Shown here one piece after another: positions 53,019-60,151 of a stretch of 64,000 nucleotides of DNA (position 1 is its first letter; every line of letters begins with the position of its first letter). The position numbers and the translations under genes are program-made. The stretch lies in contig CABZOF010000001.1 of the NCBI GenBank assembly GCA_902527215.1, forward strand, positions 478,501 to 542,500, given 5' to 3'. Below the pieces are notes generated by a model, which saw only the letters and a program-made list of their open reading frames with translations, was not told where the DNA came from and made no database searches. This DNA comes from an uncultured Pelagibacteraceae bacterium (lineage in GTDB: Bacteria > Pseudomonadota > Alphaproteobacteria > Pelagibacterales > Pelagibacteraceae).

Positions 53019-54166
53019 GTTTAAAAAATTGCTATAACTTTGATGACTTTAGAAAGTTAGCAAAGAAAAAACTTCCAGCACCTATATTCCATTATATAGA
53101 TGGAGGAGCTGATGATGAAGTTACAATGAATAGAAACACTGATTCATTTAATGACTGTGATTTAATTCCAAATATCCTAAATAGTGTTGGTGAACCTGAT
53201 TTAAAAACAGAGGTTTTTGGAACAAAGATGGATATGCCAATTTTTCTGTCTCCTACAGCTATGCAAAGTTTATATCACCCGGATGGAGATAAAGCATCTG
53301 CTAGAGCTGCTGAAAAATTCGGAACGATTTATAGTATGTCTACCATGGCATCTTTTTCGATTGAAGAAATTTCAAATCTTTCAAGTGGGCCAAAAATTTT
53401 CCAATTGTATATTCATAAGGATCAATCGATAACTAATGACTTAATTGATAGATGTAAGAGAGCAAACTTTAACGGAATGTGTATTACAGTTGATACAATT
53501 GTTGCTGGAAATAGAGAAAGAGATCATAGAACAGGTTTTACCACACCACCTAAATTCACCTTAGATAGTCTGATGAGTTTTGCGATGAGACCTCAGTGGG
53601 TGTTTAATTATTTTACGAATAAGAAATTTGAGTTAGCTAATCTCAAGGACAAAGTTGAGAAAGGTACTAATATTGCTCAATCTGTTATGGGATATATAAA
53701 TGAACAATACGATCCTGCTATGAATTGGGAAGATGCAGAGTATTGTATAAAGAAATGGGACGGCCCAATTGCACTTAAAGGAGTTATGTCAGTTGATGAT
53801 GCTAAGAGAGCTATAGATATTGGATGTACTGCTGTAATGATATCAAATCATGGAGGAAGGCAGCTTGATGGGTCTAGATCTCCATTTGATCAAGTAAAAG
53901 CTATCAGAGATGCTGTTGGAGATAAATTAGAGGTAATTTTAGATGGTGGAGTTCGAAGGGGAACACATGTTCTTAAAGCGTTAGCCGCGGGTGCGACAGC
54001 TTGTAGTTTTGGAAAAGCATTTTTGTTTAGTTTAGGAGCTGGCGGACAGCAAGGTGTCGAGAGATTATTACAAAATATGTATGATGAAATAAGAAGAAAT
54101 ATGATTTTGATGGGATGTAAAAGTATAAATGATCTAGACGAATCAAAAATTATATATCGAAGATAA
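53015..54166 (+). CDS. lldD: FMN-dependent alpha-hydroxy-acid oxidase/dehydrogenase (LldD-type), copy 2
   Basis: Tandem paralogue of the preceding gene, 383 residues. It keeps the same frame of motifs: KKLPAPIFHYIDGGADDEVTM, DMPIFLSPTAMQSLYHPDG, NRERDHRTGFTTPPKF and MISNHGGRQLDGSRSPFDQ with His279. LDGGVRRGTHVLKALA follows. Differences cluster in the mobile loop (about residues 190-240) and in the flavin-site CEGGIHRG versus LDGGVRRG. The two could be subunits of one oligomer or enzymes of different substrate range. The start ATG overlaps the stop of copy 1. Confidence 0.88.
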   Translation: MSLKNCYNFDDFRKLAKKKLPAPIFHYIDGGADDEVTMNRNTDSFNDCDLIPNILNSVGEPDLKTEVFGTKMDMPIFLSPTAMQSLYHPDGDKASARAAEKFGTIYSMSTMASFSIEEISNLSSGPKIFQLYIHKDQSITNDLIDRCKRANFNGMCITVDTIVAGNRERDHRTGFTTPPKFTLDSLMSFAMRPQWVFNYFTNKKFELANLKDKVEKGTNIAQSVMGYINEQYDPAMNWEDAEYCIKKWDGPIALKGVMSVDDAKRAIDIGCTAVMISNHGGRQLDGSRSPFDQVKAIRDAVGDKLEVILDGGVRRGTHVLKALAAGATACSFGKAFLFSLGAGGQQGVERLLQNMYDEIRRNMILMGCKSINDLDESKIIYRR

Positions 54167-54229
54167 AAAATTTTAATTAATAGACATAGTTAATCTTTTC
54201 AGTTAGTTTCCACGTTCAAAAATAATTTT

Positions 54230-55396
54230 ATGAGACTTGCTAAAAATTTAGAAAATTTAGGTACCGAATCCGCTTTTAGTGTATTGGCTGAAGCCAAAGC
54301 ATTAGAGGCTAAAGGTCACCCAATGATACACTTAGGTTTGGGACAACCAGATTTTAAAACTCCTAAACATGTTGTTGAAGCCGCAAAAAAAGCTTTGGAT
54401 GATGGTCATCATGGATATGTTATGTCAAATGGAATTCCAGAATGTAGACAAGCTGTAACTAGATGGATTAAAAAACGTTACAATGCTGACATAGATTTTG
54501 AGAGAATATTAATTATGCCAGGTGGAAAGCCTACAATGAGTTATGCAATTCAGTGTTATGGTGAACCTGGAGCAGAGATAATTCATCCAACACCTGCTTT
54601 CCCAATTTATGAGTCAATGATTAACTATACTGGTTCTACCCCAGTGCCATATGATTTAACTGAGGATAAAGATCTTAAATTTGATCCAGATAAAATATTG
54701 TCACTTATAACTGATAAAACTAGATTATTAATTTTAATTAATCCAAATAACCCAACAGGAAGTTTTGTTGAAAAACCAGTCATAGATTATTTTGCCAAAG
54801 AATTAGAAAAACATCCACATGTTACAATCTTAAGTGATGAAATCTATAGTAGACAAATATTTGACTACAAAGAAATGCCATCGTTTTTTCATTATGAAAA
54901 TTTAAGAGATAGATTAATTGTTTTAGAAGGTTGGAGTAAAGCATATTCAATGACTGGATGGAGATTAGGTTGGAGTTTTTGGCCAAACGAATTAGTTGAG
55001 CATGTGAATAAATTATTAATCAACAGTGTATCTTGTGTAAATGCTGCAGCACAATTTGCTGGTATAGCTGCTTTAGATGGTCCAGATGATTCAATTAAAG
55101 ATATGTTAGATAAGTTTACTTTAAGGAGAAATTTAATTCATCAAGGTTTAAATGATTTACCAGGAATTGAATGTAGCCTCCCAGGTGGAGCTTTTTACGC
55201 ATTTCCAAATGTAAAAGGCACTGGAATGACAGGTGCGGAATTTTGTAAAAAAGCAATGCATGAGGCAGGGGTTGCAATAGTTCCAGGAACTGCTTTTGGT
55301 AAAACTTGCCAAGATTATGTGAGATTTAGTTTTGCCGCATCCAGAGATAACATACAACAGGCCTTAGAAAACATAGGCAAGATGCTTTCGAAATAG
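54230..55396 (+). CDS. PLP-dependent class I/II aminotransferase (AspC-like)
   Basis: Predicted transaminase linking an amino acid and a 2-oxoacid. The 388-residue protein has SAFSVLAEAKALEAKGHPMIHLGLGQPDFKTP-like N-terminal features and INPNNPTGSFV. LSDEIYSRQIFDY follows, then the cofactor lysine in EGWSKAYSMTGWRLGW (Lys237), and the arginine of DYVRFSFAASRDN. It belongs to the aspartate-aminotransferase-like subgroup; specificity is not readable. Flanked by lldD-type genes and a GlcD/DLD-type gene, it may aminate the oxoacid products. A 63-bp gap separates it from lldD copy 2. Confidence 0.88.
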   Translation: MRLAKNLENLGTESAFSVLAEAKALEAKGHPMIHLGLGQPDFKTPKHVVEAAKKALDDGHHGYVMSNGIPECRQAVTRWIKKRYNADIDFERILIMPGGKPTMSYAIQCYGEPGAEIIHPTPAFPIYESMINYTGSTPVPYDLTEDKDLKFDPDKILSLITDKTRLLILINPNNPTGSFVEKPVIDYFAKELEKHPHVTILSDEIYSRQIFDYKEMPSFFHYENLRDRLIVLEGWSKAYSMTGWRLGWSFWPNELVEHVNKLLINSVSCVNAAAQFAGIAALDGPDDSIKDMLDKFTLRRNLIHQGLNDLPGIECSLPGGAFYAFPNVKGTGMTGAEFCKKAMHEAGVAIVPGTAFGKTCQDYVRFSFAASRDNIQQALENIGKMLSK

Positions 55397-55433
55397 GCTG
55401 TATTTTTTAAAGAATTTTCTATAATATTTAATT

Positions 55434-56807
55434 ATGAACGAAATAGCCCAAATAGAATTAAAAAAAATCTTTAATGGTAGATTTTCGACATCAGAGTCTA
55501 CTCGCGCAAACTATGCTAGAGGTGAAGATACGTATGATCCAATCCTTTCAAAAGCTGTCGTATTTCCAGAGACAAATGAAGAAGTTTCTCAATTATTAAA
55601 GTTATGTAATGAGCATAAAATTCCAGTTGTTCCATTTGGTACAGGTACTTCTTTGGAAGGTCACGTTGTAGGAAATCAAAACGGTATTACTATTTCTCTT
55701 GAAAAAATGAACAAAGTTTTAAGCGTAAATGCTGAAGACTTTGATTGTAGAGTTCAAGCAAATGTTACAAGAAAACAATTAAATGAATATTTAAGAGAGG
55801 ATGGAGTATTTTTTCCAATTGATCCAGGTGCCGATGCTGCTCTTGGTGGAATGGCAGCAACCTCAGCTTCAGGTACAATGGCTGTGAAATATGGAACTAT
55901 GAGAACTGTAATTTCAGGTCTCACAGTTGTCCTTCCCAATGGAGATATTATTAAAACAGGAGCTAGAACAAAAAAAACATCAGCAGGATACAATTTAACA
56001 AATTTATTCATAGGATCAGAAGGGACTTTAGGTATCATTACAGAAGTTCAATTAAGATTGTCCCCTATACCTGAGAGTATTATGAGTGCAGTTTGTTATT
56101 TTCCAGATTTAGACTCAGCAGTTAAAGCGTCTCAAGAAGTTATTCAGTATGGAGTTCCCATAGCAAGAATTGAAATGCTTAATAAAGATCAGATGGAAAT
56201 TAGTATTAAATATTCAAAATTAGAAAACATAAAAGCATCACCGACACTATTTTTTGAATTCCATGGAAGTGAGGCATCAAACAATGAGAATATTGGTATT
56301 GTGGAGGAAATTTCAAAAAGCAATGGTGGAAGTGATTTTCAATGGGCATCTTCTCCCGAAGAACAAAAAAAATTATGGAAAGCAAGACATGATGTGTATT
56401 ATTCAGTCAAAGCTTTAGGAAACGACATGAAAGTTTATTCAACCGATGTTTGTGTTCCAATTTCAAGACTAGTCGAGTGTATATCTTGGGCAGAAAAAGA
56501 AGTACAAAAGCTAGGTTTAACTGCTCCAATGGTAGGCCACGTTGGTGATGGAAATTTTCACTCTATTGTTCTTTATGACCCAGAAGATCATGAAAAACAA
56601 AAAAAAATCCGACAATACAGTGATGATTTAATAAACAAAGCACTCGAACTTGAAGGAACCATTACTGGAGAACATGGTATTGGTCTACAAAAGAAACATT
56701 ACTTACTTAGAGAACATCCAGACAATGTACCTGTTATGAAATCTATTAAAAGATCTTTAGACGTAAATAACATAATGAACCCTGGTAAAATTTTCGATTT
56801 AAATTAA
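55434..56807 (+). CDS. FAD-binding D-2-hydroxyacid oxidase/dehydrogenase (GlcD / D-lactate dehydrogenase type)
   Basis: Oxidises a D-2-hydroxyacid such as D-lactate or glycolate. The 457-residue protein has the FAD-binding VVFPETNEEVSQLLKLC and PVVPFGTGTSLEGHVVG, with LGGMAATSASGTMAVKYGTM and NLFIGSEGTLGIITEVQLRL following. The C-terminal APMVGHVGDGNFHSIVLYD and ITGEHGIGLQKKHYLL close the FAD-linked oxidase layout. No GlcE or GlcF partner genes are adjacent, which favours a single-subunit D-lactate dehydrogenase (DLD-like) over the three-subunit glycolate oxidase. It lies 37 bp after the aminotransferase. Confidence 0.87.
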   Translation: MNEIAQIELKKIFNGRFSTSESTRANYARGEDTYDPILSKAVVFPETNEEVSQLLKLCNEHKIPVVPFGTGTSLEGHVVGNQNGITISLEKMNKVLSVNAEDFDCRVQANVTRKQLNEYLREDGVFFPIDPGADAALGGMAATSASGTMAVKYGTMRTVISGLTVVLPNGDIIKTGARTKKTSAGYNLTNLFIGSEGTLGIITEVQLRLSPIPESIMSAVCYFPDLDSAVKASQEVIQYGVPIARIEMLNKDQMEISIKYSKLENIKASPTLFFEFHGSEASNNENIGIVEEISKSNGGSDFQWASSPEEQKKLWKARHDVYYSVKALGNDMKVYSTDVCVPISRLVECISWAEKEVQKLGLTAPMVGHVGDGNFHSIVLYDPEDHEKQKKIRQYSDDLINKALELEGTITGEHGIGLQKKHYLLREHPDNVPVMKSIKRSLDVNNIMNPGKIFDLN

Positions 56808-56817
56808 TCCTACATCA

Positions 56818-57771
56818 ATGAAAAAAATTTTGGTCACAAGAAGATTAATTAGATCTTGTGAGGATAAGGCTAAAGAAATTTTTGATGCAAATTTAAATTT
56901 AAACGATGAACTTTATTCTCAAAAAAAACTTATTGAGATGAGCGAGGGTTGTGACGGAATATTATCAGCTCTTACTGATAAGTTAGATGCTGAAACAATA
57001 AATCAATTACCCGATACTGTAAAAATATTATCAAATTTTGCAGTTGGTTTTGGAAATATTGATTTGGATGCAGCAAGAAACAGAGGAATTGCAGTGACTA
57101 ATACTCCAGATGTTTTGACAGATGCAACAGCTGAAATTGGGGTTCTTTTAATATTGGGTGCTTGCAGGAGAGCCTCTGAGGGAATTGAAAGAGCAAGAGA
57201 AGGAGGTTGGGTTTGGTCAGCAGATTTATTAATAGGAAAACAATTAACTGGAACTAGACTAGGAATTTTAGGAATGGGAAGAATTGGACAAAAGATTGCA
57301 AAAGTCGCTAAATCTTTAGGTATGGTTATTCATTATCATAATAGATCAAAGCTAAGTGAAGATAAAGAGCAAGGTGCAGTTTATCATGACAACCTTAAAG
57401 ATTTGTTATCAGTTTCAGATGTATTATCTGTTTGCTGTCCAGCATCAAAAGAGACGATTAACATGATAAACAAAGATACAATCGAATATTTACCAAAAGG
57501 AGCAATTGTAACTAATGTTGCAAGGGGTGATATAATAGAGGATGAAGCGATGGTTGATGCTCTTGATAGAAGAAAAGTTTATGCAGTTGGATTAGATGTC
57601 TACAAAAATGAGCCAAATTTAAACAAAGGTTATTATAGGCATAAAAGCGCGTTTATTCTTCCACATTTAGGTAGTGCAACCAAGGAAACTAGAACAGCAA
57701 TGGCTGATTTAGCAATAGATAACCTTGATGAATTTTTTAAGACAGGAAATTGCAAAAATAAAGTCAATTAA
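56818..57771 (+). CDS. D-isomer-specific 2-hydroxyacid dehydrogenase (glyoxylate/hydroxypyruvate reductase type)
   Basis: NAD(P)H-dependent reductase of glyoxylate, hydroxypyruvate or a related 2-oxoacid. The 317-residue protein has the coenzyme loop GILGMGRIG (residues 149-157) and the catalytic triad Arg236 (NVARGDII), Glu265 (YKNEP) and His283 (LPHLGSAT). N-terminal FAVGFGNIDLDAARNRGIAVTNTPDVLTDATAE fits glyoxylate reductase. Glyoxylate would come from malyl-CoA lyase or a glycolate oxidase. It starts 10 bp after the GlcD/DLD-type gene. Confidence 0.88.
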   Translation: MKKILVTRRLIRSCEDKAKEIFDANLNLNDELYSQKKLIEMSEGCDGILSALTDKLDAETINQLPDTVKILSNFAVGFGNIDLDAARNRGIAVTNTPDVLTDATAEIGVLLILGACRRASEGIERAREGGWVWSADLLIGKQLTGTRLGILGMGRIGQKIAKVAKSLGMVIHYHNRSKLSEDKEQGAVYHDNLKDLLSVSDVLSVCCPASKETINMINKDTIEYLPKGAIVTNVARGDIIEDEAMVDALDRRKVYAVGLDVYKNEPNLNKGYYRHKSAFILPHLGSATKETRTAMADLAIDNLDEFFKTGNCKNKVN

Positions 57772-57846
57772 CAATCTCAAGTTGTATTTAACCTATTTGT
57801 CCTAATTTTTAAAATGACTCTAAGTTACATTTATGTTTAATTATCA

Positions 57847-57862
57847 TTAGTTAATTAACTAA
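57847..57862. promoter_or_regulatory. perfect 16-bp palindrome before the TRAP operon
   Basis: TTAGTTAATTAACTAA is fully self-complementary and ends one base before the ribosome site (agaggaga, 57863-57870) of the TRAP binding-protein gene. It could be an operator, for example of a GntR or LysR-type regulator. AT-rich palindromes can also arise by chance. Confidence 0.35.
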
Positions 57863-57875
57863 AGAGGAGAAATAA

Positions 57876-59009
57876 ATGATTAAAGACAAAAAACTAATGA
57901 GGGTAAAAAAAACGCCTTCAAGACGTAAGTTCTTTAAAGCTGCTGCTGCAACAGGTGTTGCCGCTGTAGCTGCATCATCTTTGTCTGCTCCAGCTGTTGC
58001 CAAAGACAGAATTGAAGTTTCAATGGTAGCAACTTGGGGAAGAGATTTCCCAGGTCTAGGTACTGGTGCACAAAGATTTGCGCAAAGAATTGGTGATGTA
58101 AGTGATGGAAGAATTCAAGTTACTTACTACGCTGCTAACGAAAGAGTTAAGGCATTTGACTCATTTGATGAAGTTGCATCAGGTAACTCTCAAATGTATC
58201 ATGCTGCAGACTATTACTGGGTGAAAAAAGATCCTGCTTGGGGTTACTTCACTGCAGTACCTTTCGGTTTCACTTACACAGAAATGAATGCTTGGATCAG
58301 ATTTGCTGGTGGTCAACAATTATGGGATGAATTAGCAGATAAATTTGGTCTTAAAAATTTCATGTGTGGTGATACAGGAGTTCAAATGGGTGGATGGTTT
58401 AACAAGAAAATCAGAAGTCCAAATGACTTTAAAGGTTTAAAAATGCGTATGCCTGGATTAGGTGGTCAAGTTATTGGTAAACTTGGAGGATCTCCAGTTT
58501 CACTTCCTGGTGGACAAATTTATGAAAACTTAGTGTCTGGTGCAATTGATGCAACAGAATGGGTTGGTCCATGGAATGATGAAGCAATGAAATTCCAAGA
58601 AGCAGCTAAATACTACTACTATCCTGGAATGCACGAACCTGGTTCAATGTTAGCTTGTGGATGTAATAAATCTTGGTTTACAAGTTTATCAAAATCAGAT
58701 CAGTTGTTAATCGAAGCTTGTGCGTCTACTGAAAACGACGTTATGATGTCAGAGTACAATGCTAAAAACGGAGCAGCATTAGCTAGATTGATAAACGACC
58801 ATGGTGTTAAACTAGAGAAGTTTAGTGATAAAGTTTACGATGGTTTTGGAAAAGCAGCAGAGGAAGTTTTTGAGGAAACTAGAGCAAGTAGTGGTCTCGC
58901 TGAGAGAATCCACACAAGTTTCTTAAAAGCTAGAAAAGAAATTGGTGCTTGGACAAACCTATCAGACTCACCTTACATTCAGCAAAGAAACAGAGTGCTA
59001 GGAATGTAA
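57876..59009 (+). CDS. TRAP transporter substrate-binding protein (DctP/TakP-like), Tat-exported
   Basis: Periplasmic receptor of a TRAP transporter. The 377-residue precursor has a Tat signal: SRRKFFK with Arg16-Arg17, then an alanine-rich core and an APAVAK cleavage region. The mature part carries KMRMPGLGGQVIGKLGGSPVSLPGGQIYENL and GAIDATEWVGPWND, typical of the TakP/lactate-binding group that takes 2-oxo or 2-hydroxy acids. A strong AGAGGAGA ribosome site lies six bases before the ATG, implying high expression. Tat export suggests cofactor- or metal-linked folding. It is followed by a strong terminator, then the membrane subunits. Confidence 0.93.
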   Translation: MIKDKKLMRVKKTPSRRKFFKAAAATGVAAVAASSLSAPAVAKDRIEVSMVATWGRDFPGLGTGAQRFAQRIGDVSDGRIQVTYYAANERVKAFDSFDEVASGNSQMYHAADYYWVKKDPAWGYFTAVPFGFTYTEMNAWIRFAGGQQLWDELADKFGLKNFMCGDTGVQMGGWFNKKIRSPNDFKGLKMRMPGLGGQVIGKLGGSPVSLPGGQIYENLVSGAIDATEWVGPWNDEAMKFQEAAKYYYYPGMHEPGSMLACGCNKSWFTSLSKSDQLLIEACASTENDVMMSEYNAKNGAALARLINDHGVKLEKFSDKVYDGFGKAAEEVFEETRASSGLAERIHTSFLKARKEIGAWTNLSDSPYIQQRNRVLGM

Positions 59010-59028
59010 TTACGTCTTTTATGTAATT

Positions 59029-59058
59029 AAAAGGGCCCTTAATTGGGCCCTTTTTTTT
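59029..59058 (+). terminator. intrinsic terminator between TRAP binding-protein and membrane-subunit genes
   Basis: A 10-bp stem AAAAGGGCCC / GGGCCCTTTT with loop TTAATT, followed by T bases to 59058. It lies 20 bases after the stop of the binding-protein gene. Partial read-through would give much more binding protein than permease. Confidence 0.85.
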
Positions 59059-59098
59059 AGTTTCAATAAAAGAAAATTTTTAGTATTAAAAAAAAACC

Positions 59099-60151
59099 AT
59101 GGACTCCGAAAGTAAGATTACAGCACGTTATTTAAGAATTTTAAGCTACTCTATGTTAGCTTTTACTTTAGCATTTTTAATAAATAATATTCTTACAGTA
59201 TGGGTCGACTGGCCAGGAGTAAAAAAAATTTTTTCTCATTACGAATTATTTGGTTTTAAACAAAAAGCTCTTCAAGGATCAGAATTAAATTATGGTTATT
59301 TGCAAATTGGAATTTATTTGATTTGTATTGCTGGAGTTATTTTATACGTTTTTAAAACATATTCTCAGACACTGGAACATGATTCAGAAATATTATCAAA
59401 ATTTTCTGCATATTTAGTTAGATCATCTTTTTGGGCTGTATTTCTAGTTGGTGTTGCTGATTTCATAATTTCATTCATGGTTGTGGAAAGACTATGGGAA
59501 GCTATTTTCAGTCCTGAGGTCAAAGCTTTTATGGTTAAAGCCCCTGAAAGAATCACATTTATACATTTCCCAATTATTTTAGGATCTTTCATAATTGGTT
59601 ATTTTACAAAATCAGTCGGATTTATTTGGCTTGCAGTTCTAGTAGTACTAAGTGAATTTGTAATAGTATTATCAAGATTTATATTTTCTTATGAGCAAGC
59701 TTTTCAGGGAGATCTTGTAAGATTTTGGTATGCAGCGCTATATCTATTTGCAAGTGCATATGCTCTAATTCATGAAGGTCACGTAAGAGTAGATGTCCTT
59801 TACTCTTCATTTAGTGAGAGAAAAAAAGCATGGACTAATTCGATAGGTTCAGCACTTCTTGGGGTTCCACTTTGTTTAATAGTTATTTTTTATGGTTTAA
59901 ACGGTAAGGCAAGCATTATTAATGGACCAGTAGTTGCTTTTGAAGTAACTCAACAAGGTTCTAATGGACTGTATCTACTTTATTTAATGGCAGTTTATTT
60001 AGCAGTTTTTGCAGTTACGATGTTATTACAATTCACAAGTTATTTTATGAGTAGTAGTCACAAACTCCTTCAAGACGAGGAAGAAATGAATATTTCGAAT
60101 GTCAATAAAGAAAATGACGTAAGTATTGAAAATATAGAGAGCAGCAAATAA
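59099..60151 (+). CDS. TRAP transporter small membrane subunit (DctQ), N-terminally extended
   Basis: Accessory membrane subunit joining binding protein and permease. Of 350 residues only about 195-320 look like a standard DctQ, with FASAYALIHEGHVRVDVLY (EGHVRVDVLY at 226-235). The first about 190 residues add four to five hydrophobic segments (for example AFTLAFLINNIL, LQIGIYLICIAGVILYVF and FPIILGSFIIGYF). The tail after residue 325 is acidic and polar. Typical DctQ proteins are about half this length. It begins at the ATG at 59099, 40 bp beyond the terminator, and its stop overlaps the dctM ATG. Confidence 0.85.
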   Translation: MDSESKITARYLRILSYSMLAFTLAFLINNILTVWVDWPGVKKIFSHYELFGFKQKALQGSELNYGYLQIGIYLICIAGVILYVFKTYSQTLEHDSEILSKFSAYLVRSSFWAVFLVGVADFIISFMVVERLWEAIFSPEVKAFMVKAPERITFIHFPIILGSFIIGYFTKSVGFIWLAVLVVLSEFVIVLSRFIFSYEQAFQGDLVRFWYAALYLFASAYALIHEGHVRVDVLYSSFSERKKAWTNSIGSALLGVPLCLIVIFYGLNGKASIINGPVVAFEVTQQGSNGLYLLYLMAVYLAVFAVTMLLQFTSYFMSSSHKLLQDEEEMNISNVNKENDVSIENIESSK

